From Streptococcus australis (GTDB taxonomy: Bacteria; Bacillota; Bacilli; Lactobacillales; Streptococcaceae), in assembly GCF_015553625.1 (NCBI RefSeq), contig NZ_JADNGY010000008.1, positions 1 to 64,000 of the forward strand: a DNA stretch of 64,000 nucleotides, given 5' to 3'. A model generated the notes under the pieces. The model saw nothing but the letters and a program-made list of their open reading frames with translations. It was not told the origin of the DNA and ran no database searches. A program made the translations under genes and the position numbers. Positions within the stretch are counted from its first letter, which is position 1; each line of letters begins with the position of its first letter. Positions 36,064 through 45,009 of this stretch are shown here, piece by piece.

Positions 36064-37215
36064 ATGACAACCTATATACAAGCAGATCAATTCTTTTATC
36101 CCCATGGAATTCGTAAGGGAGGATATCTAGAAATTGTCGATGGCAAATTCGGAAAACATGTGGATCAGCTACCAGAGGGAGCTACCGTTTTGGACTATAC
36201 CGGCTATAGTATTGCTCCTGGTTTGGTCGATACGCACATCCATGGATTTGGTGGAGTTGACGTTATGGACAACAACATTGAGGGGACCCTTCATACTATG
36301 AGCGAGGGGCTCTTGAGCACAGGGGTTACTAGCTTTTTGCCAACAACTTTGACCTCTTCTTATGAGCAATTATTAGCAGTAACTGAAAACATTGGCGCAC
36401 GATACCAAGAAGCTTCCGGTGCAAAGATTCGTGGGATTTACTTTGAAGGACCTTACTTTACAGAGAAGTACAAGGGAGCTCAAAATCCAGCCTATATGAA
36501 AGATCCTCGGATGGATGAATTCCGTGCATGGCAAAAAGCAGCCAACGGCTTGCTCAATAAAATTGCCCTTGCTCCTGAGCGGGAAGGTGTAGAAGACTTT
36601 GTCCGTACAGTAACAGGAGAAGGGGTGACGGTTGCGCTTGGGCACTCCAATGCAACCTTTGACGAAGCCAAAAAAGCAGTGGATGCTGGAGCTAGTGTCT
36701 GGGTGCATGCCTATAACGGAATGCGTGGCTTGACGCACCGTGAGCTTGGAATGGTTGGGGCTATGTACCAACTTCCTCATACTTATGCAGAGTTAATCTG
36801 TGATGGCCATCACGTTGATCCAAAAGCCTGTGATATTCTCCTCAAACAAAAAGGAGTGGAAAATATCGCTTTGATCACTGACTGTATGACAGCTGGTGGC
36901 TTGGAAGATGGCGACTACATGTTGGGTGAATTCCCTGTTGTCGTAGAAAATGGAACAGCCCGTTTGAAATCGACAGGGAACCTGGCTGGTTCGATCTTGA
37001 AGCTTAAAGATGGATTGAAGAATGTTGTTGAGTGGGGCATTGCCAATCCTCATGAAGCGGTCATGATGGCGAGTCTCAACCCTGCTAAATCCGTCCATAT
37101 TGATGATGTCTGTGGCCAAATCCGTGAGGGTTATGACGCTGACTTTATTGTATTGGATAAAGATTTAGAGTTGGTAGCAACCTTCTTGGATGGCCAAAAA
37201 CGATTTGAAGCTTAA
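36064..37215 (+). CDS. nagA: N-acetylglucosamine-6-phosphate deacetylase
   Basis: NagA removes acetate from GlcNAc-6-P, feeding amino sugars to glycolysis and wall synthesis. The 383-residue amidohydrolase has DTHIHGFGGVDVMD (metal His pair), the metal Glu in YFEGPYF, further His in GHSNA and HAYNGM, and the catalytic Asp in ITDCMTAGG. ATG 36064 follows AAAGGA; an upstream GTG (36025) lies at the -10 and is rejected. It is monocistronic with a NagR-type site. Confidence 0.95.
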   Translation: MTTYIQADQFFYPHGIRKGGYLEIVDGKFGKHVDQLPEGATVLDYTGYSIAPGLVDTHIHGFGGVDVMDNNIEGTLHTMSEGLLSTGVTSFLPTTLTSSYEQLLAVTENIGARYQEASGAKIRGIYFEGPYFTEKYKGAQNPAYMKDPRMDEFRAWQKAANGLLNKIALAPEREGVEDFVRTVTGEGVTVALGHSNATFDEAKKAVDAGASVWVHAYNGMRGLTHRELGMVGAMYQLPHTYAELICDGHHVDPKACDILLKQKGVENIALITDCMTAGGLEDGDYMLGEFPVVVENGTARLKSTGNLAGSILKLKDGLKNVVEWGIANPHEAVMMASLNPAKSVHIDDVCGQIREGYDADFIVLDKDLELVATFLDGQKRFEA

Positions 37216-37291
37216 TGGTGAAAAATAGGTTCAAATACGAATCGATTGCTTTTGATTTCTTTTACCAGTTTTAAAATTGAATTTCTTCCAT

Positions 37292-37466
37292 GAGGCTGGG
37301 ACAAAAGTCCTAGCCTCTTAATTGTCTTTAGATTGTCTAGCAAGACGCAGTGGTTGAGTGGGCTCTACTAGGCTGATTACATCAGCTTTTACAGCCCTAC
37401 TCAACTGTGCGGAGGTGGGACGACGAAATCGAATTCTAACGAATGACCGATTTCTGTCCCACTCTC
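37292..37466. repeat. 175-nt intergenic repeat, copy C
   Basis: Third copy of the element at 27965 and 35496. All stems are intact here: GAGGCTGGGAC/GTCCTAGCCTC, GCTGAT-TAC-ATCAGC in the centre, and GTGGGACGACGAAATCG paired with CGATTTCTGTCCCAC. It sits between nagA and the next promoter. Confidence 0.88.
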
Positions 37467-37519
37467 ATTTAAATAGGATTCCTTAGCCTAGCCATTTGTC
37501 TCTTTGCTCCGATACATGG

Positions 37520-37525
37520 TATAAT
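37520..37525 (+). promoter_or_regulatory. extended -10 promoter for the small membrane protein and reductase
   Basis: TATAAT with a TGG extension, 28 bases before ATG 37554. No good -35 is visible. Confidence 0.55.
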
Positions 37526-37553
37526 GAAATTAATTGAATCGCGAGGTAGTTTT

Positions 37554-37772
37554 ATGCATAAGATAAATGTACGTTTTTTATTGATGGGGTTGTTTTTCTT
37601 TATCTACGGTATGTTACGCCGTAGTCCCGTCATTCTAGTGGCAGGTAGTGCCTTTTTACTCTACGCCTTTTTTAGTAAGTCGATGGTGCAACCTAAGGAA
37701 AATATCTTTAAGCCAAAGTTGCGCTTGAATGCGAAGACTTCTAAGTCTGGTAAAAAAAACAAAGGAAAGTGA
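37554..37772 (+). CDS. small membrane protein, unknown function
   Basis: A 72-residue protein with two hydrophobic segments (about 4-20 and 23-42: FLLMGLFFFIYGML, VILVAGSAFLLYAFF) separated by a tight basic turn, then a Lys-rich cytoplasmic tail. I do not recognise a family. The start at 37554 follows GAGGT; an in-frame ATG at 37524 overlaps the -10. The reductase gene begins close behind, so they are probably co-transcribed. Confidence 0.75.
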   Translation: MHKINVRFLLMGLFFFIYGMLRRSPVILVAGSAFLLYAFFSKSMVQPKENIFKPKLRLNAKTSKSGKKNKGK

Positions 37773-37783
37773 CGGGCAATAAG

Positions 37784-38626
37784 ATGAAGAGCTACAAACT
37801 AAATGATGGACGCCAAATTCCTGTACTAGGTTTTGGTACTTGGAAGGCGAAAGATGGCGAAGAAGCTTATCAAGCAGTAAAAACAGCCTTAGAAGCGGGC
37901 TATCGCCATATTGATACGGCAGCCATCTATCAAAACGAAGAAAGCGTCGGAAAGGCTATCCGGGATAGTGGTATTCCAAGAGAAGAACTTTTTGTAACGA
38001 CCAAGTTGTGGAATAATCGTCATACCTATGAGGATGCTTTCAATGGCCTAGAAGAATCTTTGCACAAATTGGGACTAGACTTTATCGATTTGTATTTAAT
38101 CCACTGGCCAAATCCTGTGACCCACCGAGAAAATGAGGCCTGGAAAGAACGGAATCGTGAGGTTTGGAGAGCCATGGAAGATATGCAGGCAGAGGGTAAA
38201 ATTCGCTCGATTGGCGTGAGTAACTTTTTGCCTCATCACCTGGATGCTCTGTTGGAGAGTGCCAAAGTTCTTCCAGCAGTCAATCAGATTCGCTTGGCTC
38301 CTGGGGTCTATCAAGAGGAAGTAGTCCGTTATTGCCGTGAAAAAGGAATTTTATTGGAGGCTTGGGGGCCATTTGGTCAAGGAGAGCTTTTTCAAAATGA
38401 GACAGTTCTTGCATTGGCTAAAAAATATAGTGTAACTCCAGCCCAGCTTCTTTTAGCTTGGAGTTTAGCAGAAGAATTTTTACCTTTGCCTAAATCAGTG
38501 ACTCCTGAACGCATTGCAAGTAATCTTCAATGCACTACAATCGAATTGGCTCCAGAAGACTGTGAGCTCCTTCGGAAGATCCCAGTAGAAGCGGGAGCGC
38601 CAGACCCAGATACCAAAGACTTTTAA
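37784..38626 (+). CDS. aldo/keto reductase
   Basis: A 280-residue NADPH-dependent reductase of the AKR family, TIM-barrel, acting on small aldehydes or ketones such as methylglyoxal. The catalytic Asp and Tyr are in DTAAIYQNEESVG, Lys in TTKLWN and His in LIHWPNP. The cofactor loop near the end (LPKSVTPERIASN) is intact. ATG 37784 gives the family N-terminus MKSYKLNDG; a GTG 15 bases upstream is directly against the AAAGGAAA site, so the start is not certain. A terminator follows. Confidence 0.9.
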   Translation: MKSYKLNDGRQIPVLGFGTWKAKDGEEAYQAVKTALEAGYRHIDTAAIYQNEESVGKAIRDSGIPREELFVTTKLWNNRHTYEDAFNGLEESLHKLGLDFIDLYLIHWPNPVTHRENEAWKERNREVWRAMEDMQAEGKIRSIGVSNFLPHHLDALLESAKVLPAVNQIRLAPGVYQEEVVRYCREKGILLEAWGPFGQGELFQNETVLALAKKYSVTPAQLLLAWSLAEEFLPLPKSVTPERIASNLQCTTIELAPEDCELLRKIPVEAGAPDPDTKDF

Positions 38627-38653
38627 GACAGTAAGTTAGTTGATTTATAAAAG

Positions 38654-38684
38654 ACAGTGAGAGTTTGCTCTCGCTGTTTTTTTT
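38654..38684 (+). terminator. terminator after the aldo/keto reductase
   Basis: ACAGTGAGAG (38654-38663) pairs with CTCTCGCTGT (38668-38677), then a T run. Confidence 0.88.
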
Positions 38685-38848
38685 GTGCAATGAGATAAAA
38701 AAACGGATGATTGGTTTTAGTTTTCTAATTATTTGAATTATAAAATCACTAAAAACAAACAAAAAACACCTAATTAAAGATATCATGCGGAAATATTACA
38801 ATTTGATAACAAAGTTAATGTTGAGTGAATTTTCTGAAAAATTAGGAG

Positions 38849-38854
38849 TATAAT
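38849..38854 (+). promoter_or_regulatory. probable -10 of the subtilisin-like protease gene
   Basis: TATAAT 31 bases before ATG 38885, in a very AT-rich upstream region. The -35 is not clear. AGGGGG provides the ribosome binding site. Confidence 0.5.
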
Positions 38855-38884
38855 AAGAATAATTTAGTATATAGGGGGAATTTT

Positions 38885-41800
38885 ATGAGTAAACAGCGTT
38901 TCTCATTGAGAAAATATAAATTTGGTGTTGCATCGGTGCTGTTAGGGTCGGTCCTTGTCTTTGGAGCAGGAAATGTAAGTGCGGATGAAACAAAACAACC
39001 AGAGACTGCAGTAATTGCATCTGCAGAAGCAAATCCAGCGTTGCCAAGTGAGTCTGCTTCTCCTGTAAGTGATCAGGCAAATGAGCAGACTAGAGACTCA
39101 GTAGTTGAAAATGGTAAAGTTGTTGACGAGCCAGCCTCTTCAGAAAAAGAGGCAACAAGTCCATCTGTCGAATCAGGTAGCCAAGTAGTTGCCCAGGAAG
39201 CAAAAACAGAGGATAAAGCTACTGAAAAGCAAGTAGAAGCTGTAACTAAAAATGAGGCTAAACCTGCAGAAAAAGCAAGTGAGGGACAGGAAAAAACAGA
39301 AGTTAAACCCTCTTCAACAGAGGAGAAGGCTGAGGCTAAACCTGCAACAGAAGCAAGAGCTGAAAAGAAAGCTGAAGACAAACCATTCAGTATCAGCAGC
39401 AATACGATTATTAATGTGCCTCAAACTTGGGAAAAAGGCTACAAGGGTGAAGGGACTGTTGTTGCAGTCATTGACTCTGGTTTAGATGTCTACCATGAAG
39501 TATTGCGGATTTCAGACCCGACAAAAGGGAAGTTCAAAAATCAAACAGAATTAGAAGCTGCAAAAAAAGCAGCGGGAATTGATTACGGAAAATGGTACAA
39601 CGATAAGGTCGTCTTTGCTTATGATTATATGGATGGAGATGACAATATTAAAGAAAAAGACCATGATTCACATGGTATGCACGTAACAGGGATTGCGACT
39701 GGGAACCCTGACAAAAAAGCTGGGGATGGCAACTATGTATACGGAGTTGCTCCAGAAGCCCAAGTGATGTTTATGCGTGTTTTCTCTGATCGTAGTGGAT
39801 CAACCAGTGATGTTGTCTATGTGAAAGCGATTGATGACGCAGTTGCATTGGGAGCGGACGTCATCAACATGAGTTTGGGATCTGTGACAGGTTCTACAGT
39901 GAATGCTAGTCCCGCTGTCCGAGAAGCTATCCAACGAGCACGCGCAAAAGGGGTTAGTGTCATTATCGCTGCCGGCAATAGCAATACCTATGGATACGGT
40001 TATGACAATCCAAGTGCTGAAAACCCTGATTACGGTGTCGTGGGTAGTCCTTCAACCGTAGAAGAGTCTATTTCAGTTGCCTCAGTAAATGATTCATTTG
40101 TAACAGAAGAAGTCTTTACAGTACGTGGTTTGGAAGACAATGCCGACTTGGATAAAGGGAAGTTTACCTATACAGCAGCTGAAACAGATGCTAATTTTGA
40201 AAATGGGAAAGAATATGACTATGTGGATGCTGGTTTGGGGCGTGAGAGTGATTTAGAAGGTCTCGATTTGACTGGTAAAGTCGCCCTCATCAAACGTGGT
40301 GAAATCACCTTCTCAGATAAGGTCGCTAATGTCTATAAAAAAGGAGCGATTGGCGCCCTCATTTACAATAGTGTCGAAGGCGCGAATGTCAAAATGGGCC
40401 TCGAAGGCGATGCGAGAAAGATTCCTGCGGTATTTATTTCTAAGCGCTATGGAGAAGCGATCAAAGACAAAGACTACAAGATAGTCTTTGATGGCAGTCT
40501 GGATAACCGTCCAAACCCTGACGCAGGAAAAATGTCTGAATTCTCTAGTTGGGGAGTGTCAACGGATGGACAATTGAAACCAGATGTCACAGCACCTGGT
40601 GGATCAATCTTCTCTTCACTAAATGACAATAGCTATGGCAGTATGAGTGGAACCAGTATGGCCTCTCCTCATGTGGCTGGGGTATCGGCTTTGGTGAAGG
40701 AATACCTCCAAGCTCACCATCCAGAACTTTCACCAGAGGAGCTATCTGCAACGGTCAAGGCCTTGATCATGTCAACTGCAAAACCGCACTTTAACAAAGA
40801 AACGGGCGCCTACACTTCAGTACGTCAACAAGGGGCAGGGATTGTAGATACTGCTGCAGCCGTCTCAACAGATTTATATGTAACGAATGAAGATGCATAC
40901 CCAAGCGTAACTCTTGGTAATGTGGAAGATCGATTCAGTTTTGATGTGACCGTTCATAATATTTCTGATACTGACAGAGAGTTGAAGATGATTGTGAATA
41001 CCACTACCGACGATGTAAAAGACGATCACTTTACCTTGAAGCCACGGAAATTAACAGAGACTGTATGGCCAAATGTAACTGTAAAAGCCCATAGTAGTCA
41101 GACAGTGACGGTGACTGTCGATGCATCTAAGTTTGCAGAAGAATTGACTAAATTGATGCCGAACGGTTACTTCCTAGAAGGATTTGTTCGCTTTGTGGAC
41201 CCTGCAGATGATGGCGATGTGGTTAGCATCCCATTTATGGGCTTCCGTGGTTCTTTCCAAGATATCCCTGCGGTTGAAAAACCAATCTACAACTTGGTAA
41301 GAGAAGGGAAATCAGGATTCTACTATGATGTCCCAGAAACCAAACACGTGCCATCGAATGCAAACGTCACCTCTTTAGTTTCAAACACGAATGATGTGCT
41401 CTATACGACTGCTAAGAAGGAAACAGCAGAACGAAGCCCAATCGTTCTTGGAACAGTGGAAACACCAGAAGGTTTGAACGTCCTCCATTTGGATGCTGAT
41501 GGCAATGTCCGTCTGGCTATTTCTCCAGATGGAGATGGAAACAAAGATTACGTGCAGTACCGTGCAGTCGTCTTGCGAAACCTAAATAATATGAAAGCGG
41601 CTGTCTACAAGGCAGATGATCAAGCTTTTGCTAACCCAATTTGGACAAGTACAGGAGCTTTCTCTGCTCGTAAGAATTACTTTGATGGACGTGGGAAACG
41701 ATCTTATCTAGTCGACAACTCGGCTTGGGAAGGAACGGATGCCAAGGGTGAAAAGGTGGCGGATGGTCACTATGTCTATGAGGTTCGTTATACGCCAGCA

Positions 41801-43375
41801 GTTCCAGGAGCAGAGGAGCAAGTTGTTCGCTTTAACCTCCAAATTGACACCCAAAAACCAGTCTTGACTTCAGGTTATACGACCAAGAAGGATGGAGTAG
41901 AAACCTTCTATGCTTGTAAAACAAAAGATATTGGCAACGGTGGAATCTTACGAGAGCAAGTCTTCTATGTCAAGGCCTTTGATGAAGAAGGAAACCTGGT
42001 TAAGGAGGGGAAAGATGTCCTAGGGAAGACTAGCCGCTTTGAAAACCGTGTCTATTTAACGGCAAATGAGGACGGTGGCTATACTCTTCCAGAAGGAATC
42101 AGTAAAGACTTACTTTACTATGTGGTTGAAGATTACGCTGGAAACCGCGACTTTGCCTCTCTTGCTGATTTTGCTGGTACTGAAGATAGTGGCCGGATTA
42201 AGGTATCAGTCTTAGATACCGATACACATCAAGAGTTAGATACTGATTTTGTCTACCGTATCAAGGATGAACAAGGACAGTATGTCAACTTAGATAAAGG
42301 GAAAGAAATCAATTTCCTTAAGTTTGGTAGCTATGTTGCAGAACTCTTTGCCTATGATAAATCAGATCTGAAACTCGTCAGCGAACGAACTCAGAAATTT
42401 GAAATCACTGCAGAGGATAGCTTTAAGACCATCGAATTCTTGGCTAAAGAGATTGTCACTGCACCTTTGAGTCTGGTCTTTGATCAAGCAGTACCAAGAA
42501 CAACACCAGTTTTCTTGAAAAATGAAGCTGGCGAAACCTTTGTTCTTCCAGTTCAACGCTATGGTAAGAATGCCTTTGGAAAAGATGTCCCAGTTGGAAC
42601 CTATACGATTTCAGTCAGTCTACCAACAGGCTATGAGTTGTTTGAGGATGCACCGACTGTGACCGTTCTGGCGGATCAAAACAACCTCGCAAAACTTTCT
42701 GTTGTCATTAAGACCCAATTGTTGCAATTGCTGGCTCAACAAGCTAACTTGACCAGCACTCCTCAGTACTTTAATGCAACAAGTGAAAAACGTTTAGCTT
42801 ATGATGCAGCATACCAAGAAGCTCAGAAAGCTCTTGCGACTAAGTTATCACAAGCAGAAGTTGACCAAATCTTTTCAAATCTTGGATTGGTAACCAGTCA
42901 ATTAGATGGGAAAGAGTCTGATTTCACAGCGCTAAAATCAGCTATTGCTGCCTATGATGCGACTTCAAAAACAGGCCGTTATGCGAATGCTAAAGATACT
43001 GCTCGGCGTGCCTTTGATCAAAGCTTTAAGGAATTGGCCCTCTTGCTCGTTCGTGAAGGTGTGACACAAGAGCAAATCAACCAAGCACTTGCGAACTACC
43101 AGACTGCTGATCAACAGTTAAATGGGAAAACAACTGATTTTTCAAGTCTTAAGAAACTGATTGCGTCAGAACTCCAGTTCCAAGCTAAGAACGCTAAGTT
43201 TATCTATGCAGCAGATAAGGTGAAGGTGAACTACCTTCAAGCCTTTATCCGCGCTCAAGCTGTACTGGCTAATCCTGGTGCTAGTCAACAGGAAGTCAAG
43301 GCGGCCTTAGCAGAGGTTAAAGCTGCTAAGAAAAAGTTAAATGGGAAAAAACCAAAGGTTGCAAAACGCCCATAA
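38885..43375 (+). CDS. cell-surface subtilisin-like serine protease (PrtA/C5a-peptidase type)
   Basis: A 1496-residue secreted protease. The N-terminus has a YSIRK-like signal (SLRKYKFGVASVLLGSV, cleavage likely after VSA), then a Glu/Lys/Ala-rich region to about 170. The S8 domain has catalytic Asp197 (VIDSGLD), His263 (SHGMH) and Ser591 (GTSMASPH), with a PA-type insertion around 420-530. Fn3-like and C5a-peptidase-like modules follow (about 680-1200). Three FIVAR-like helical repeats end the protein (about 1280-1490, each closing in LDGK or LNGK). No LPXTG motif or membrane tail is present; the end is Lys-rich. Related streptococcal enzymes cleave host and surface proteins. Confidence 0.92.
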   Translation: MSKQRFSLRKYKFGVASVLLGSVLVFGAGNVSADETKQPETAVIASAEANPALPSESASPVSDQANEQTRDSVVENGKVVDEPASSEKEATSPSVESGSQVVAQEAKTEDKATEKQVEAVTKNEAKPAEKASEGQEKTEVKPSSTEEKAEAKPATEARAEKKAEDKPFSISSNTIINVPQTWEKGYKGEGTVVAVIDSGLDVYHEVLRISDPTKGKFKNQTELEAAKKAAGIDYGKWYNDKVVFAYDYMDGDDNIKEKDHDSHGMHVTGIATGNPDKKAGDGNYVYGVAPEAQVMFMRVFSDRSGSTSDVVYVKAIDDAVALGADVINMSLGSVTGSTVNASPAVREAIQRARAKGVSVIIAAGNSNTYGYGYDNPSAENPDYGVVGSPSTVEESISVASVNDSFVTEEVFTVRGLEDNADLDKGKFTYTAAETDANFENGKEYDYVDAGLGRESDLEGLDLTGKVALIKRGEITFSDKVANVYKKGAIGALIYNSVEGANVKMGLEGDARKIPAVFISKRYGEAIKDKDYKIVFDGSLDNRPNPDAGKMSEFSSWGVSTDGQLKPDVTAPGGSIFSSLNDNSYGSMSGTSMASPHVAGVSALVKEYLQAHHPELSPEELSATVKALIMSTAKPHFNKETGAYTSVRQQGAGIVDTAAAVSTDLYVTNEDAYPSVTLGNVEDRFSFDVTVHNISDTDRELKMIVNTTTDDVKDDHFTLKPRKLTETVWPNVTVKAHSSQTVTVTVDASKFAEELTKLMPNGYFLEGFVRFVDPADDGDVVSIPFMGFRGSFQDIPAVEKPIYNLVREGKSGFYYDVPETKHVPSNANVTSLVSNTNDVLYTTAKKETAERSPIVLGTVETPEGLNVLHLDADGNVRLAISPDGDGNKDYVQYRAVVLRNLNNMKAAVYKADDQAFANPIWTSTGAFSARKNYFDGRGKRSYLVDNSAWEGTDAKGEKVADGHYVYEVRYTPAVPGAEEQVVRFNLQIDTQKPVLTSGYTTKKDGVETFYACKTKDIGNGGILREQVFYVKAFDEEGNLVKEGKDVLGKTSRFENRVYLTANEDGGYTLPEGISKDLLYYVVEDYAGNRDFASLADFAGTEDSGRIKVSVLDTDTHQELDTDFVYRIKDEQGQYVNLDKGKEINFLKFGSYVAELFAYDKSDLKLVSERTQKFEITAEDSFKTIEFLAKEIVTAPLSLVFDQAVPRTTPVFLKNEAGETFVLPVQRYGKNAFGKDVPVGTYTISVSLPTGYELFEDAPTVTVLADQNNLAKLSVVIKTQLLQLLAQQANLTSTPQYFNATSEKRLAYDAAYQEAQKALATKLSQAEVDQIFSNLGLVTSQLDGKESDFTALKSAIAAYDATSKTGRYANAKDTARRAFDQSFKELALLLVREGVTQEQINQALANYQTADQQLNGKTTDFSSLKKLIASELQFQAKNAKFIYAADKVKVNYLQAFIRAQAVLANPGASQQEVKAALAEVKAAKKKLNGKKPKVAKRP

Positions 43376-43405
43376 CAGTCACCTTTCTTTGAAAGGAATT
43401 TCTAC

Positions 43406-43438
43406 AAGTCTGAAACAACTGTTTCGGACTTGTTTTTT
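43406..43438 (+). terminator. terminator after the protease gene
   Basis: AAGTCTGAAAC (43406-43416) and GTTTCGGACTT (43421-43431) with loop AACT, followed by GTTTTTTG. Confidence 0.88.
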
Positions 43439-43439
43439 G

Positions 43440-43468
43440 TTTACACTCGAATAGAAATCTGCTATAAT
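43440..43468 (+). promoter_or_regulatory. glyQS T-box promoter
   Basis: TTTACA (43440-43445), 17 bases, TATAAT (43463-43468) with a TGC extension. Confidence 0.82.
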
Positions 43469-43474
43469 ACTAGT

Positions 43475-43675
43475 CAAGAAAGAAAGGCTTATGGCGTTTT
43501 TTTAGCGAGTTTGGGACAGTGAAAGCCAAGTGGAACAAGATAGGCAAGTGGCGCTTTCTCTCAGTAGATAGCTGAGTACAGTAGAATAAAATGAAGTAAT
43601 AAATTAGGGTGGAACCGCGTTTCTGACGCCCCTAGGTCATTTGGCTTAGGGGGAAAGACACGGTTCTTTTTGCAT
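43475..43675 (+). ncRNA. T-box leader of glyQS (glycine)
   Basis: The T-box core AGGGTGGAACCGCG is at 43606-43619. The terminator follows: AACCGCGT...ACGGTT with inner CCCCTA/TTAGGGG and a CTTTTT end (to 43675). Stem I closes AGAAAG (43481-43486) with CTTTCT (43554-43559), and the specifier GGC (43550-43552), a glycine codon, sits directly above. Uncharged tRNA-Gly should permit read-through to glyQ. Confidence 0.9.
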
Positions 43676-43680
43676 TCTGA

Positions 43681-43726
43681 GTCGCAAGAAATTATAGAAA
43701 AAGGAGTTAACAAGGTCTAAAAAACT
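43681..43726 (+). repeat. degenerate duplicate of the glyQ start region
   Basis: These 46 bases match 43854-43899, the sequence around the real glyQ ribosome binding site and start, at about 85 percent. The ATG has become AAGG here and the following codons are mutated, so it cannot start glyQ. The two copies are 173 bases apart. Confidence 0.85.
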
Positions 43727-43853
43727 AACCTTCCACTGCGTCAGTGGCAGAGACCTCCTTTCAGTCGGGCTGTCCCACGCTCAGCACTAGGGTGCCTGAG
43801 CTAGACGCAGTACTAACTCGTCTTGCCTCGTATGATCGACGAGGCAGACTCGT
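43727..43853. other. GC-rich structured insert in the glyQ leader
   Basis: About 127 bases between the two direct repeats. Several hairpins: CCACTG-CGT-CAGTGG; GCTCAGCAC/GTG-CCTGAGC (43779-43801); TGCCTCGT/ACGAGGCA (43824-43846). An outer pair ACTGCGTC (43735-43742)/GACGCAGT (43804-43811) also exists. The base composition is richer in G and C than the surroundings. I do not recognise it. Confidence 0.65.
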
Positions 43854-43885
43854 GTCGCAAGAAATTATAGAAAATGGAGTAAAAC

Positions 43886-44803
43886 ATGTCTAAAAAATTG
43901 ACTTTTCAAGAGATTATTTTGACTTTGCAACAATACTGGAATGACCAGGGTTGTATGCTCATGCAGGCTTATGATAATGAAAAGGGTGCGGGTACGATGA
44001 GTCCTTACACCTTCCTTCGCGCCATTGGTCCGGAACCATGGAATGCGGCTTATGTAGAGCCATCTCGTCGTCCAGCAGACGGTCGTTACGGGGAAAATCC
44101 AAACCGTCTTTACCAACACCACCAATTCCAAGTGGTCATGAAACCATCACCATCAAACATCCAAGAACTTTACCTGGAATCATTGGAAAAATTGGGTATC
44201 AACCCATTGGAACACGATATCCGCTTCGTTGAAGATAACTGGGAAAACCCATCAACTGGATCAGCTGGTCTTGGTTGGGAAGTTTGGCTGGATGGTATGG
44301 AAATCACTCAGTTCACTTACTTCCAACAGGTCGGTGGCTTGGCAACAGGTCCTGTTACCGCTGAGGTCACTTATGGTTTGGAACGTTTGGCTTCTTACAT
44401 CCAGGAAGTAGACTCGGTTTATGATATTGAGTGGGCTCCAGGTGTAAAATATGGAGAAATCTTCCTTCAACCAGAATATGAGCATTCAAAATACAGCTTT
44501 GAAGTCTCAGACCAAGATATGCTTCTTGAAAACTTTGAGAAATTTGAAAAAGAAGCAGGACGTGCCTTGGAATTGGGTCTTGTTCACCCAGCCTACGACT
44601 ACGTTTTGAAATGTTCACACACCTTTAACTTACTCGACGCTCGTGGAGCTGTATCCGTTACAGAACGTGCCGGCTACATTGCCCGCATCCGTAACTTGGC
44701 TCGTGTTGTAGCCAAGACCTTCGTCGCAGAACGTAAGAAACTCGGTTACCCACTTCTTGACGAAGCCACACGCGCAAAACTCCTAGCAGAAGAGGAAGAA
44801 TAA
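43886..44803 (+). CDS. glyQ: glycyl-tRNA synthetase alpha subunit
   Basis: GlyQ is the catalytic class II subunit of the tetrameric bacterial glycyl-tRNA synthetase. The 305-residue protein shows the typical opening [36 protein letters not shown] and [12 protein letters not shown] 43886 follows GGAG. glyS lies 206 bases downstream, an unusually wide gap for the pair, and the gap is highly structured. Confidence 0.96.
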   Translation: MSKKLTFQEIILTLQQYWNDQGCMLMQAYDNEKGAGTMSPYTFLRAIGPEPWNAAYVEPSRRPADGRYGENPNRLYQHHQFQVVMKPSPSNIQELYLESLEKLGINPLEHDIRFVEDNWENPSTGSAGLGWEVWLDGMEITQFTYFQQVGGLATGPVTAEVTYGLERLASYIQEVDSVYDIEWAPGVKYGEIFLQPEYEHSKYSFEVSDQDMLLENFEKFEKEAGRALELGLVHPAYDYVLKCSHTFNLLDARGAVSVTERAGYIARIRNLARVVAKTFVAERKKLGYPLLDEATRAKLLAEEEE

Positions 44804-44824
44804 AGAGAGTGTATTAATAGAATT

Positions 44825-44841
44825 GGATTATAGAATAATCC
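44825..44841 (+). repeat. small hairpin after glyQ
   Basis: GGATTAT-AGA-ATAATCC, a perfect 7-bp hairpin just before the structured element in the glyQ-glyS gap. Confidence 0.6.
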
Positions 44842-44848
44842 TACAGAA

Positions 44849-44982
44849 CCAGTTGCCGCAGTGATTGAGGTATCATTAGAGAAACTAATGATACCAGGCA
44901 AAATTGGAGACCTTAGGCTCCAATTTTAGCAATGAAACGACCTAGTCGGTTGCTTGCGTGCCAATCACATAAGGCAAACTGG
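44849..44982 (+). ncRNA. diverged member of the pseudoknotted RNA element between glyQ and glyS
   Basis: It has the same architecture as the minus-strand elements at 17508 and 35696. The outer stem CCAGTTGCC/GGCAAACTGG has one bulge and is followed by CCGCAGTG. A perfect hairpin GGTATCATTAG-AGAAA-CTAATGATACC (44869-44895) comes next. Then a 10-bp hairpin AAAATTGGAG/CTCCAATTTT (44900-44927) carries the identical loop ACCTTAGG, followed by a small hairpin CGAC-CTA-GTCG. TAAGG (44970-44974) can pair with CCTTA of the loop. Helix sequences differ from the other copies, but pairing is kept. It may control glyS or process the transcript. Confidence 0.72.
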
Positions 44983-45009
44983 AAAAAAGATATTTTCTGG
45001 AGAAAAAAC

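Noticed and set aside
44932..45009. Longer N-terminus for glyS from an upstream in-frame ATG
   Set aside because: It lies inside the structured RNA element, lacks a ribosome binding site, and the family N-terminus begins at 45010.
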